DNA from: Slackia isoflavoniconvertens
GTDB taxonomy: Bacteria > Actinomycetota > Coriobacteriia > Coriobacteriales > Eggerthellaceae
Reading direction: 5' to 3'
Assembly: GCF_003725955.1 (NCBI RefSeq)
Contig: NZ_QIBZ01000003.1
Span: 62,001-126,000, forward strand
Length of the DNA: 64,000 nt
Below the pieces are notes generated by a model that saw only the letters and a program-made list of their open reading frames with translations, searched no databases and was not told the origin of the DNA. Shown here piece after piece: positions 53,098 to 61,846 of the stretch. A program made the position numbers and the translations under genes. The first letter of the stretch is position 1, and each line of letters opens with the position of its first letter.

Positions 53098-54705
53098 TTA
53101 GTCGTTCTTCTGCAGGCGCGGGAACAGGGCATCGCCCTTCTCAACCGGCACGCCGCCGGCCAAGCCGCCCCATACGCAAGCTTCAGCCAGGTTGTCGCTG
53201 CCAGCCTCGGCCTCACACGAAATGCGACGCAGCGCCTCGGCGCTCGTGGTGGGCATGAACGGCTCGAGCAGGTGCGCGGAAATGCGAATAGCCTCGAGCA
53301 GGTTGTAAATCACGAACGCGAGCTGGTCGGCCTTTGCCTCGTCCTTGGCAAGCGCCCACGGCTCGGAGTCTTCGATGTAGTGGTTCGCGGCATGAATAAG
53401 TTCCATGGCGACATCTTTGCCCGCACCATAGTCGAGCGCATCCATCGCGGCGGCATAACGATCGACCAGGCCGTCGGCGATTTTCGCGAGCGGATTGTCG
53501 AACGCATCGGCGCTGGCAGGCTTCGCGGGAGCGCAACCGTCGAAGTACTTCGCGCTCATGTTCAGAGAGCGGGAAATCAGGTTGCCCCAGCTGTTAGCCA
53601 AATCGGCGTTGTATACCTGCTCCATGCGCTCAAACGAAATAGCGCCGTCGGTACCAGGAACCACGTCGGTCATGAAGTAGTAGCGATAGCCCTCAACGCC
53701 CAAAAGGTCGATGACGTCTTGCGGAGCAATGGCGTTGCCGCGGCTCTTCGACATCTTTTCGGCCTTGCCGGTCTCGGAATTGCGCACCGTAAGGAAGCCG
53801 TGCGCGAACACGTGCTCGGGCAGCGACTCGCCAATGGCCATGAGCATGGCCGGCCAAATAACGCAATGGAAGCGGATGATGTCCTTGCCCACAATGTGGT
53901 ACTGCGCGGGCCAACGGAAAGCAAACTCAGCCTTAGAAGCGTCGTCGTCGAGGCCGTAGCCCACAGCCGTCATGTAGTTCAGCAGCGCGTCGAACCACAC
54001 ATAGGTCACGTGGCCGTCATCGAACGGCACGGGAACGCCCCAATCGAAGCTCGTGCGGCTCACGGAAAGGTCGTTCAGGCCGCCTTCGACGAAGCTGCGC
54101 ACCTCGTTCATGCGGAAATCGGGCTGCACGAATTCAGGATGTTCGTCGTAGAGCGCAAGCAGCTTATCTTGGAACGCAGAAAGCTTGAAGAAGTACGACT
54201 CTTCCTGCACGCGCTCGAGCGGACGATGGCAATCGGGGCACAGATGCTGGCCCACCGAGCCATACTCCTCGTCGCCCTTCTTCACCTGGTTGTCGGTGTA
54301 GTAGGTCTCGTCGGGCACGCAATACCAGCCATCGTAGCTGCCCTTGTACAGGTAGCCCGATTCCTGCATGCGCTCCCAAAGATACTGAACCGCATGGTGC
54401 TGGCGCGGCTCGGTCGTGCGAATGAAGTCGTCATTGGAAATCTCGAGCGTCTTCCACAGGTCCTGGAACAGGGGCGCCTGGCTGTCGCACCATGCCTGGG
54501 GCGAATCGAAGCCGTGCTGCTCGGCAGCCTCGGCAACCTTTTCGCCATGCTCATCCATGCCAGTAAGGAATTTGACATCGTAGCCCATCGCGCGACGATA
54601 GCGCGCCTGAACATCAGCCAAGATGGTCGAATATGCGGTTCCCAAATGAGGCGCCGCGTTTACGTAATAAATGGGCGTGGTAATAAAGAATGACGGCTTG
54701 GACAT
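53098..54705 (-). CDS. metG: Methionyl-tRNA synthetase
   Basis: 535 residues from the ATG at 54705 (AAGGAG upstream). The class I HIGH-like motif is in APHLGTAYST and the KMSKS loop is KAEKMSKSRGN. FLTGMDEHGEKV and TTPIYYVNAAPHLG are typical. The zinc knuckle is reduced: LCPDCHRPLE keeps one CxxC while the first pair reads CVPD. It charges tRNA-Met for initiation and elongation. The longer upstream ORF is not conserved. Confidence 0.95.
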   Translation of the reverse strand: MSKPSFFITTPIYYVNAAPHLGTAYSTILADVQARYRRAMGYDVKFLTGMDEHGEKVAEAAEQHGFDSPQAWCDSQAPLFQDLWKTLEISNDDFIRTTEPRQHHAVQYLWERMQESGYLYKGSYDGWYCVPDETYYTDNQVKKGDEEYGSVGQHLCPDCHRPLERVQEESYFFKLSAFQDKLLALYDEHPEFVQPDFRMNEVRSFVEGGLNDLSVSRTSFDWGVPVPFDDGHVTYVWFDALLNYMTAVGYGLDDDASKAEFAFRWPAQYHIVGKDIIRFHCVIWPAMLMAIGESLPEHVFAHGFLTVRNSETGKAEKMSKSRGNAIAPQDVIDLLGVEGYRYYFMTDVVPGTDGAISFERMEQVYNADLANSWGNLISRSLNMSAKYFDGCAPAKPASADAFDNPLAKIADGLVDRYAAAMDALDYGAGKDVAMELIHAANHYIEDSEPWALAKDEAKADQLAFVIYNLLEAIRISAHLLEPFMPTTSAEALRRISCEAEAGSDNLAEACVWGGLAGGVPVEKGDALFPRLQKND

Positions 54706-55047
54706 GCATGCTCCTTCTCGCCCGCGCGGCCAATGACGCCGCCGAGCCTTGGGGTTTTTCAAACTTTTGTATTGTAGCGCACCCATGCGCAGGCCAAAAG
54801 AAGAGCCGAAACATTCATGCGACGACTTCGAGGAGGCACCGAGGGACTTCGCCAGCCTGCGGGGAGGCATGCTCGGCCCGCGCGAAAGCCCCTCGTGCGC
54901 GAAGGTGCGCGAAGTGCGTACCCTTGAAGGAAATTGCCGCTGCGTCACTTGCGTAATGCCTGGTCGCGCATTCGAGAAAACGTCGATGCTGCTGCGCTTT
55001 CGAATTTAAGCTACGCACTTCGCGCGTTTTTGTGCGAGGTGCCTTCC
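54706..55047. other. Gene-free spacer containing a 14-bp inverted repeat
   Basis: 342 bp upstream of metG. It includes GCGCGAAGTGCGTA (54907-54920) and its perfect complement (55012-55025) followed by GTTTTT. I saw no T-box ahead of metG. Confidence 0.5.
54907..55025. repeat. Inverted repeat, 14-bp perfect arms, 91-nt interior
   Basis: GCGCGAAGTGCGTA and TACGCACTTCGCGC. The interior contains a second pairing ATTCG..AAA / TTTCGAAT (~54970-55006). The + strand copy ends in GTTTTTG and could terminate an unknown + strand transcript. Confidence 0.75.
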
Positions 55048-55683
55048 CTATCGCCGAATCGCGCCGCGCAGCTTTCGCTCGGCATCGCGCCAATGAGGCA
55101 AATACGCATCAAGCAGCGCATGAAAACGCGGGCCGTGGTTTGCTTCCCTCAGGTGGCACAGCTCATGCACCACAACGTATTCCAAACACTCGGGAGGCTG
55201 GGCGGCGAGCTGCACGTTTATACAGATGCGCCCCGTTTTCACATTGCAGCTGCCCCAGCGGCTCACCATGTTTCGATATGCTAATTTACCAGGCGAAACG
55301 CCAATAATCGGCGCCCATTTCTCTATGAGCGCCGGCACGAACGCAGCCACCACGGCACACCACTGGGCAAGTTCCTCCTTCGTTGGTGAAGCCGACGCTC
55401 CGTTGATTTCACGATCGCGTTCCCTCACCTGCATTTTTGCCGCATGCTCACGAATCCACGATGCGCGTTCTTCGATAAAGCGCATAATTCGAGCGTCGGA
55501 ATAACGCAGCGGCGCACTCACGCATACGCGAAAGCGAGCGTCAGGCGAGCCGCCCGTCGCATCGGCACCCCCAGCGCAAGGCTTGAGGCGCACATACATA
55601 TGCTTCTGCTGCTTGCGCGTGACTTCGACGTTGAACCCCGCAGCGCGCAGCATGGTTTTTCGCACAGAAGACACAGCGAACAT
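55048..55683 (-). CDS. YgjP-like M48-type metallopeptidase (DUF45)
   Basis: 211 residues. Zinc motif HELCHLREANHGPRF (HExxH variant with third ligand) and the preceding KLAYRNMVSRWGSCNVKTG are diagnostic. The function of the family is unclear; it is predicted to be a cytoplasmic zinc peptidase. The ATG has AAGGA directly abutting it, so the true start may be slightly downstream. Confidence 0.87.
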   Translation of the reverse strand: MFAVSSVRKTMLRAAGFNVEVTRKQQKHMYVRLKPCAGGADATGGSPDARFRVCVSAPLRYSDARIMRFIEERASWIREHAAKMQVRERDREINGASASPTKEELAQWCAVVAAFVPALIEKWAPIIGVSPGKLAYRNMVSRWGSCNVKTGRICINVQLAAQPPECLEYVVVHELCHLREANHGPRFHALLDAYLPHWRDAERKLRGAIRR

Positions 55684-55755
55684 TCCTTCGAAACAAGAAT
55701 CATGCTAAGATGCAAGCACGGTGCCCCGCGAAGCCGGGCGACATCGTTTGAGTTC

Positions 55756-55789
55756 TAAGCCGGGTTACTTGTTCAGGGCACCCGGCTTA
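55756..55789. terminator. Hairpin after the 27-codon ORF
   Basis: Perfect 10-bp stem TAAGCCGGGT (55756-55765) / ACCCGGCTTA (55780-55789). It lies 18 nt past the small ORF stop. T-tract is weak on both strands (TTCCTTT on +). Confidence 0.6.
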
Positions 55790-55806
55790 TTCCTTTCCAA
55801 TGAAGA

Positions 55807-55890
55807 TCACTTGTCGCGGGTGACGAGGTCGACGACTCCGATAACAGCTGACATTACTGCGCAAATGGCGATAACCGTTTGAGTATCCAT
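55807..55890 (-). CDS. 27-residue hydrophobic peptide, type I toxin/holin-like
   Basis: Encodes MDTQTVIAICAVMSAVIGVV followed by a short charged end (DLVTRDK). There is one predicted transmembrane helix and a charged C-terminus. The Shine-Dalgarno AAAGGAGGTGG is a near-perfect anti-16S match, 8 nt from the ATG, far stronger than for most genes here. The MDT-start, single-helix layout resembles small putative holin-like toxins of type I toxin-antitoxin loci. No antitoxin RNA is identified. Short ORFs can occur by chance, but the ribosome site and flanking hairpins support it. Confidence 0.6.
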   Translation of the reverse strand: MDTQTVIAICAVMSAVIGVVDLVTRDK

Positions 55891-55932
55891 CGGGACCACC
55901 TCCTTTCAGAGGCGCCGCCCGGCAAGTGAAGC

Positions 55933-55966
55933 ACCGCCCGCCTATTGTACTGCATAGACGGGCGGT
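55933..55966 (-). terminator. Terminator-like hairpin after the alcohol dehydrogenase gene
   Basis: ACCGCCCG/CGGGCGGT with inner CTAT/ATAG; 29 nt past the ADH stop. The T-tract on the - strand is poor, so it may also act as a 5' structure for the small ORF. Confidence 0.6.
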
Positions 55967-55994
55967 TTCGAACTTCTGTACGATTTTTTATCCT

Positions 55995-57200
55995 CTAGAA
56001 CGCCGAAAGATAAATCGCCTTCGCGTCTTCCAGCGTAAGCTTCTTAAAGCCACCGAACACTTCGCCCTTGTTGGCCTTGAGCGTCGGCAGCAGTTTGTCC
56101 ACATCTTCGGGGGCGATGCCGAACTCGCCGAGCGTGCGCGGCATGCCCAAATCAACGAAGAACGCCTGCAGCTCGTCGATCGCAGCCGTCACGGCATCTT
56201 CAATTGCTTCATCGGTTTCATCGATGGGCTCAATGTCGAATACCTGCAGCGCGAACTTCAGGAAGCGAGCTGGGTTTTCTCGCCATACAAAGCGCATCCA
56301 CGCAGGCATGACCCCCGCCAAACCAGCACCGTGCGTAATAGAAGCGTCGAACGCAGAAAGCTCATGCTCAAGTGCATGGCTTTCCCAACCGCCAGCGCGG
56401 CTCGTCGGCGTCGCCGAGAGGCCGCATCCCGCGATGTCGTTATGGGCGAGCGTGCCCGCCCACATAATGTTCGCGCGGGCCTCGTAATTCTCAGGCTCGG
56501 CAAGAGCCACCGGGGCCTCGTCGATAAGAGCGCGAATAATGCCCGTGGCAATGTTGTCGGTGAGGCTCGACGAACCCGTGCCGCTGAAATAGCGCTCGCA
56601 CACATGCGCAATCATGTCGGTCACGCCAGCGGCCGTTTGATACGGCGGCAGCGTGAACGTGAGCTCGGGATCGAGGAACGCCACCTTCGGGCGGAACAAG
56701 TTCGAATTCGTACCGCGCTTCAGCCCCAGTTCATCGTTGGAAATAACACACGAGCTCGACCCTTCGGAACCCGCCGCAGGAATAGTAAGCACGCAGGCGA
56801 TAGGCAGACATTCCGCAATCGTCGCCTTCTTGCTGAAGAAGTCCCACACATCGCCTTCGTAAGGCACACCAAACGCAATCGCTTTGGCGCAGTCAATCGC
56901 GCTGCCGCCGCCAACGGGGAAAATAACGTCGACGTTTTCTTTACGCGCAAGCTCAATGCCCTCGCGCACCAATCCCACTTCAGGATTCGGACGCACGCCC
57001 GCGAGCTCAACAGCCTCGACGCCCGACGCCGCGAGCGACTTCTTCACGCGGTCGAGCGTTCCCGTGCGCACCACGGAACCCTTGCCGTATACGAGCAGTG
57101 CGCGTTTATAGCCGCGCTTGGCAATATGCTCACCCACCTGGTCGGTAACGCCTTTTCCGAAAATGAATTCCGTCGGAGAATAGAACACGAAATCGTTCAT
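55995..57200 (-). CDS. Iron-containing alcohol dehydrogenase
   Basis: 401 residues, close to butanol dehydrogenases (BdhA/YqhD type). NAD(P) motif VIFPVGGGSAIDCAKAIAFG. Metal ligands lie in GVTDMIAHVCERYF (Asp, His) and WESHALEHELSA...THGAGLAGVMP (His residues). It reduces aldehydes or oxidises alcohols. GAAAGGA precedes the ATG. Single gene. Confidence 0.92.
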   Translation of the reverse strand: MNDFVFYSPTEFIFGKGVTDQVGEHIAKRGYKRALLVYGKGSVVRTGTLDRVKKSLAASGVEAVELAGVRPNPEVGLVREGIELARKENVDVIFPVGGGSAIDCAKAIAFGVPYEGDVWDFFSKKATIAECLPIACVLTIPAAGSEGSSSCVISNDELGLKRGTNSNLFRPKVAFLDPELTFTLPPYQTAAGVTDMIAHVCERYFSGTGSSSLTDNIATGIIRALIDEAPVALAEPENYEARANIMWAGTLAHNDIAGCGLSATPTSRAGGWESHALEHELSAFDASITHGAGLAGVMPAWMRFVWRENPARFLKFALQVFDIEPIDETDEAIEDAVTAAIDELQAFFVDLGMPRTLGEFGIAPEDVDKLLPTLKANKGEVFGGFKKLTLEDAKAIYLSAF

Positions 57201-57312
57201 TGATCATCCTTTCGAAACGATTACAGACCATAGCATGGGAAGCCGCCAAAACAGGGCCTTCTTCACCTTCGGGTGAGCGCTGCAGATTCACAACAGCCCC
57301 TCGCCAAGCTCT

Positions 57313-58173
57313 CTAACGTTCGTGCACGAGCGCATACGCCTCGTTGCGCGAAATGCCAAATTCGCGGCGCAGGGCAGCAACGATATCTTTATGCGACATT
57401 TCGCCAGAGGCAAGAAGCTCAGTCGCGCGTTCGGCGGCAGAAGCAGCTTGAGCGGCGGCGTTGTCCTCGACTTCAGCAGCCGTCGGAGGGCAAATAACCA
57501 ACGCGATTTCACCCTTTACGCCCTCTTTCGCATCGCGGCGGGCGAATTCTTCCGCAGCAATGGGGGCCATAGCGCGAAATACCTCTTCATGGCGCTTCGT
57601 GAGCTCGCGGCACACTGCAACCTCTCGCGCGGGGAACGCCTCCGCGACAACCGCAAGCGCATCGGCTATGCGGCGCGGGCTTTCATAGAACACGAGCGAG
57701 GCGTCGAGGCCCGAAAGAGCTTCGAGCACCGCCTTGCGCTCGCCAGCCTTGCGCGGGAAAAAACCGCCAAAATAGTAGCGCGGATCGGAAAAGCCACTGG
57801 CGACATAAGCCGTCGCGGCTGCCGATGCACCTGGCAGCACCTCATAAGGCGCACCCGCTGCCTGCGCCGACGCAACAAGGCGCGACCCGGGATCGGACAC
57901 GCCGGGCATGCCGGCATCGCTGCAAAATGCGATGCGCTCGCCAGCCAACACGCGCTGGATAATGCGGTCGGCCTGCTTGGAGATGGTCGCTTCATCAAGT
58001 CGCTCAAGCCGCTTTTCGATATCGAAGTGCGCGAGCAGCTTGCCCGTGACGCGCGTATCTTCCGCACATACCACATCGGCCGCGCGCAACTCATCGAGCG
58101 TGCGCAACGTGATATCGCCCAAATTGCCGATGGGCGTAGGACATAAAACAAGTTTTCCAGTTGAAGTATTCAT
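57313..58173 (-). CDS. rsmI: 16S rRNA (cytidine1402-2'-O)-methyltransferase
   Basis: 286 residues. The tetrapyrrole-methylase fold starts LVLCPTPIGNLGDITLRTL and continues CAEDTRVTGKLLAH, AFCSDAGMPGVSDPGSRLV, PGASAAATAYVASG, FVFYESPRR-like LVFYESPRRI and ELTKRHEEV. The C-terminal helix motif SRNEAYALV is also typical. No ribosome site is visible; TATAAT lies 7 nt before the ATG, suggesting a leaderless mRNA. Confidence 0.95.
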   Translation of the reverse strand: MNTSTGKLVLCPTPIGNLGDITLRTLDELRAADVVCAEDTRVTGKLLAHFDIEKRLERLDEATISKQADRIIQRVLAGERIAFCSDAGMPGVSDPGSRLVASAQAAGAPYEVLPGASAAATAYVASGFSDPRYYFGGFFPRKAGERKAVLEALSGLDASLVFYESPRRIADALAVVAEAFPAREVAVCRELTKRHEEVFRAMAPIAAEEFARRDAKEGVKGEIALVICPPTAAEVEDNAAAQAASAAERATELLASGEMSHKDIVAALRREFGISRNEAYALVHER

Positions 58174-58180
58174 GGGCGCA

Positions 58181-58186
58181 ATTATA
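58181..58186 (-). promoter_or_regulatory. -10 element placed for leaderless rsmI transcription
   Basis: TATAAT on the - strand, separated by TGCGCCC from the rsmI ATG. Initiation ~7 nt downstream would begin at or next to the start codon. The -35 region is weak. Confidence 0.55.
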
Positions 58187-58250
58187 CCGCCCGACTCGGC
58201 CCGCGCGAACGGCGCAGCAAAAGCGCAAAAGCGGCTCGGGCAAAACGCAC

Positions 58251-58290
58251 GTTCGAGCCAGGCTTTGTGCGTTCAAGCCGGGCTTTGTGC
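58251..58290. repeat. Two-copy 20-bp tandem repeat
   Basis: GTTCGAGCCAGGCTTTGTGC and GTTCAAGCCGGGCTTTGTGC are adjacent (18 of 20 identical). Non-coding, upstream of rsmI. Confidence 0.7.
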
Positions 58291-58357
58291 GTCCGACCAA
58301 TACCTTTCATCGAAGGCCAGCCGACCACCTTGCCGCCTGCGGTTTCCAAAAAAACGC

Positions 58358-59677
58358 CTAAGCCCGCGCCGCTTCCTCGCGTTCTTCTCGCTCGAGCACG
58401 CGCTGCATAGCGGCAATAGCACATTCGAGCATTTCATCGTCAGGCTCATTGGTCGTAAGTCGCTGCATTTGCATGCCCGGCCACAGCACCACTTTCACCA
58501 GCGGGTTTTCTGGGTGGCTGCCCGCCCACTTCACCGTGATTTCATAGCTGATGCCAGCAATTACGGGCATGAGCAGAATGCGCGCCACAATAACGAGCGC
58601 CAGTTTTGCAGGACCATCGGGCACGCCCCACGCGGCGATGAGACCGTTAAGCGGCGTAATGGTGTATACGAAAATCGCGATGATCATGACCATTATCAAA
58701 AACGCCGTGCCGCAGCGCACGTGCAAACGCGGGAAACTGCGCGCATTTTCGGGCGTGAGCGGCAACCCGTGCTCGTAGCAATGGATGGTTTTATGCTCGG
58801 CGCCGTGATAGCTGAACATGCGTTTGATGTCCTGCATGCGACCAATAAGCCAAATGTAGAACACGAAAACGACGATACGCACAATGCCGTCGACGACGTT
58901 CCAAAGAAGCGTTTTGTCATCGTATTCGCCCACGAGCACATTGGCGATGAACGCGGGCGCGACAATGAACAAACCGACGCCCAAAAGCAGACCAAGCACC
59001 ATCGAGATAGCCATTTCGCGCTTGCCGAAACCGCCATCGTCCCCGTCACGAGTCTCGTCCGACTCTAACGCAGCCGCGCCGGGTTCGACCACGTTAGGCT
59101 CAACCACGCCAGACTCGGCCGTATTGGTCTCGACAACGATATCCAAGGAACGCTGCGCGCCCAAGGCGTCAATCGCTTCGTCGGGGTTGCCGAAATCATT
59201 TTTCCACGAGAAGTCGCTGGTCTCGCCTGCAACGCTTTCGTCGACCGAAGCGCCTTCTTTCGAAATGGCCCCGTTTGCACTCACTTCTTCAGCTTTCGCT
59301 CCGGGCTCTTCCTCATCGCCATAGACGTGCATCGCGGCAATCTCGAGCGCTTTATAGCCCAAAATCAAGCTTTCCACAAACGCGCGGCAGCCGCGCACAA
59401 CGGGCCAATAGAGCCATTTGTTCTTCGCTTTGCCGCTGGCCAAATCGTGCTCTTCAATATAAATATTGCCCGATGGCTCACGCACGGCAGCAGCCCAATT
59501 GTATCGGCCGCGCATCATAACGCCCTCGATAAGCGCCTGCCCGCCCACGTGCGTTTTGTTCGCGCCGTCTTCAGCAAACGCGCGCTTCACGGCGCTGCGT
59601 TTGCTGGGAGCCTGACCGCTTTCGTTTTCCGCGGCCGCGCCGAGCATTTCCTGGTCGACTTCATTTTCTTTCGGCAT
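58358..59677 (-). CDS. DUF1385 family membrane protein
   Basis: About 439 residues from the ATG at 59677. The DUF1385 opening is HVGGQALIEGVMMRG, later RMFSYHGAEHKTIHCYEHG and RLHVRCGTAFLIMVM, with several membrane segments. An acidic, Ser/Val-rich insert of ~90 residues lies between the N-terminal part and the membrane core. The family role is unknown; it is widespread in Firmicutes and Actinobacteria. The ORF extends to a TTG at 59818 but that overlaps the thyX terminator, so I prefer the internal ATG. Confidence 0.82.
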   Translation of the reverse strand: MPKENEVDQEMLGAAAENESGQAPSKRSAVKRAFAEDGANKTHVGGQALIEGVMMRGRYNWAAAVREPSGNIYIEEHDLASGKAKNKWLYWPVVRGCRAFVESLILGYKALEIAAMHVYGDEEEPGAKAEEVSANGAISKEGASVDESVAGETSDFSWKNDFGNPDEAIDALGAQRSLDIVVETNTAESGVVEPNVVEPGAAALESDETRDGDDGGFGKREMAISMVLGLLLGVGLFIVAPAFIANVLVGEYDDKTLLWNVVDGIVRIVVFVFYIWLIGRMQDIKRMFSYHGAEHKTIHCYEHGLPLTPENARSFPRLHVRCGTAFLIMVMIIAIFVYTITPLNGLIAAWGVPDGPAKLALVIVARILLMPVIAGISYEITVKWAGSHPENPLVKVVLWPGMQMQRLTTNEPDDEMLECAIAAMQRVLEREEREEAARA

Positions 59678-59818
59678 ACATTCAGTTTCGTTAGACACGC
59701 TTGGAGCTTTCTTCTTGACTAATGGCACAAGCGAACGACGGCCTCCCTCCGGCTCGCCCGGATTGTCCAAATCGCCCGCCTCATCGTAACGCACAATTTT
59801 ACGACCAACCTCGAACAA

Positions 59819-59852
59819 AAATAGGGCAAAGGAATAACCCTTTGCCCTATTT
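59819..59852. terminator. Terminator of thyX
   Basis: 14-bp stem AAATAGGGCAAAGG / CCTTTGCCCTATTT, 17 nt past the thyX stop; the - strand reading ends in TTTTTGTTC. Confidence 0.9.
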
Positions 59853-59869
59853 CACATCGAAGCAGCGTA

Positions 59870-60550
59870 CTATTCGCGTACTACTTTGGGGTACGGATTT
59901 CCGCAGGTCATTTTACCTTCGGGACATGCGCCGCGCACGCACGGCGCCCCCGCGTCGGCAAAAACGAACGGAGCCGTGGGACGCGCAAGCTCCAGCATGC
60001 GATGCGCCAGCTCGCGAATCTCCCACTGCGCGCGGTTGCAGCAGCGCAAGCTGAAGAAATGCAGCAGCTCACGAACATTCATGGTAACCACGATTTTGCT
60101 TTCAGCGGCGTTCGGCAAAAGGTAACGCGCGTCTTCAGCGGGCACGCCGGCATCGAGCAGCTTCTTATAGGCCGACGTAGCCGCTTCGATGGCCTCATCG
60201 AAAACAGCATTCGCTTCCTCGTTGGCAAGCACGCTTTCGGGTTTTACCACAGAAACGCCTTCTTTGAATTTCACGTAACGCTGCGACTGCTGGTTAAAGC
60301 TCGCCAGGCGATGACGAACCAGCTGGTGAGTAAGTGCGCGCGAAACGCCATCGATGGCAAACGTATAGCTCACGTGCTCAAGCGTCGAAAAATGCCCGCT
60401 GGCCATAATGGTGGAAAGCACGCTGTGCATACGCTCTTCCGACATCGCCTCCATGAGCTCGGCTGCGCCAACAGGCGCATAGCACAAACGTGCAGCCGTC
60501 GCGATAGCGCGCTCGGGATCGGGCGTGTGGTACAACAGTTCAACGTGCAT
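59870..60550 (-). CDS. thyX: Flavin-dependent thymidylate synthase
   Basis: 226 residues. The ThyX signature RHRLASFNQQSQRY (RHRx7S) is present, with LEHVSYTFAIDGVSRALTHQ and MNVRELLHFFSLRCCNRAQWEIR. It makes dTMP with FAD/NADPH and regenerates THF rather than DHF, so no DHFR coupling is required. The C-terminus has an extra Cys-containing tail. GAAGGGGGA precedes the ATG. Confidence 0.96.
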   Translation of the reverse strand: MHVELLYHTPDPERAIATAARLCYAPVGAAELMEAMSEERMHSVLSTIMASGHFSTLEHVSYTFAIDGVSRALTHQLVRHRLASFNQQSQRYVKFKEGVSVVKPESVLANEEANAVFDEAIEAATSAYKKLLDAGVPAEDARYLLPNAAESKIVVTMNVRELLHFFSLRCCNRAQWEIRELAHRMLELARPTAPFVFADAGAPCVRGACPEGKMTCGNPYPKVVRE

Positions 60551-60594
60551 AATCGTCCCCCTTCTGGTAAGCGATTCAACTTTAATCTATCGGT

Positions 60595-60628
60595 AAAAAA
60601 TATGCCCCGCGCCAACGCGCAGGGCATA
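60595..60628 (-). terminator. Terminator of the DtxR/MntR-type regulator gene
   Basis: - strand TATGCCC...GGGCATA with inner GCG/CGC pairs, followed by TTTTTTACC. Confidence 0.92.
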
Positions 60629-60650
60629 AAGAAAACAAGGGAATGGCGTT

Positions 60651-61085
60651 TTACAACTCAAGAGTTATGCCCTGTTTGGTCAAATACTCTTCCCACTTCT
60701 TGAACGATTCAGCGGAAATACCGTGTTCAATTTGGCAGGCCTCATAATTGGCAGTTTCAGAGTCGATGCCAATTGCCTCAGTCATGAAGCGGAACAACAA
60801 ATTGTGGCGACGCCAAATCGTGGAACCGTATTCGTAGCCCTCTTCAGTAAGCGTGATGTCACCGTAATAAGGCTGAACAGCGTAGCCTTTTTCTTTTAAG
60901 TTCGTCACCGCTTTCGAAACCGACGCTTTCGAAACGTTAAGCTTTGTCGCAACATCAACCGCACGAATAGGCTCGTTGGGGCCGCCTGCAAGATCGACAA
61001 TTGCTTCCAGGTAATCCTCGAGCGAATGGCTCAGAGGCTCCCTATCGCGGGATTCGAGCATGGTACCCATTTGGGATTCCGACAT
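60651..61085 (-). CDS. DtxR/MntR-family metal-dependent transcriptional regulator
   Basis: 144 residues. The winged-helix domain is SLEDYLEAIVDLAGG, DVATKLNVSKASVSKAVTNL and GDITLTEEGYEYG. The dimer/metal-binding part is RRHNLLFRFM and ACQIEHGISAESFKKWEEYL, with Glu/His ligands typical of MntR/IdeR. It has no SH3 domain. Together with the adjacent FeoB genes it probably senses Fe(II) or Mn(II). AAGGAGG precedes the ATG. Confidence 0.92.
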   Translation of the reverse strand: MSESQMGTMLESRDREPLSHSLEDYLEAIVDLAGGPNEPIRAVDVATKLNVSKASVSKAVTNLKEKGYAVQPYYGDITLTEEGYEYGSTIWRRHNLLFRFMTEAIGIDSETANYEACQIEHGISAESFKKWEEYLTKQGITLEL

Positions 61086-61470
61086 ACATGCCTCCTTGAA
61101 TAGCGCAAGCGCGCGTTACCTTCCTCCAGAGTACAATACCACACATGCCGTAGTTTTATCCGAAAGGACTCAGGTCATAAGGCGAGAGCCTCGGCGAACA
61201 ACGTTCAAAGCATATAGCGAGGCTCACGAAGCCCGTCTGCGCCGATACTCCATAACACCAACGCCCGCGGGCGCCGATGTCCACCGCCACCTAGCGTCGA
61301 TGCTCACTGTTGCTGCTGCCACGCCTGCCGATGCTGTTGTCTCAATAGAACAAACCGCCCCTACGGAAAGGCGCCGCAATATCAATATCGATTGACAAAT
61401 TTCTCACACAGCTCGCAAAACGCTATACCGCCAAAGACGGAGGCATGGCTTTAAACGGAAAGGCGCCTTG
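61086..61470. other. Gene-free spacer upstream of the metal regulator
   Basis: 385 bp. I found no yybP/Mn riboswitch and no canonical DtxR box. A + strand ORF overlapping it is low-complexity and has no family resemblance. Confidence 0.45.
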
Positions 61471-61680
61471 CTATTTCGCCGAAGCAACCGCCGCGTCAGC
61501 GTCGGCGACCATCTTGTCAATGCGCGCCGTCGCCGAGCAGCCTCCACCGCAGTGCCCCGAGCACGAGCCACACATCTCTTTTTCGCCGCACATGCCTTTT
61601 TTCATCATTAGGCGAACCGATAGACACACGCAGACGATCAAAATCGCCAGCACAACTGCTGTTGCCATATTCATAACCAT
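61471..61680 (-). CDS. FeoB-associated Cys-rich membrane protein
   Basis: 69 residues. One N-terminal transmembrane helix (ATAVVLAILIVCVCLSVRL) is followed by MCGEKEMCGSCSGHCGGGCS, the Cys cluster typical of this small family. It is thought to accompany FeoB in Fe(II) uptake, perhaps as an FeoC-like accessory; its function is unproven. It is on the same strand as feoB 565 bp away, separated by the long inverted repeat. GAGG lies 5 nt before the ATG. Confidence 0.88.
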   Translation of the reverse strand: MVMNMATAVVLAILIVCVCLSVRLMMKKGMCGEKEMCGSCSGHCGGGCSATARIDKMVADADAAVASAK

Positions 61681-61846
61681 AACGGCCTCGTTTCAATTGG
61701 GCGCGCATGCGCGCCATACTTTCATTCATCAGGTACTTTACCGCTTTTTGCCACACACGCTCTCTTAATTGAATAAATGTTTCCCAAGGGTCACATATTT
61801 GACATTTTCGAGGCGCAATGAGAGCCCAGCGTAAATGAAATCGCTA

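Noticed and set aside
54706-55047. T-box leader for metG
   Set aside because: No T-box sequence or antiterminator was found on the metG strand.
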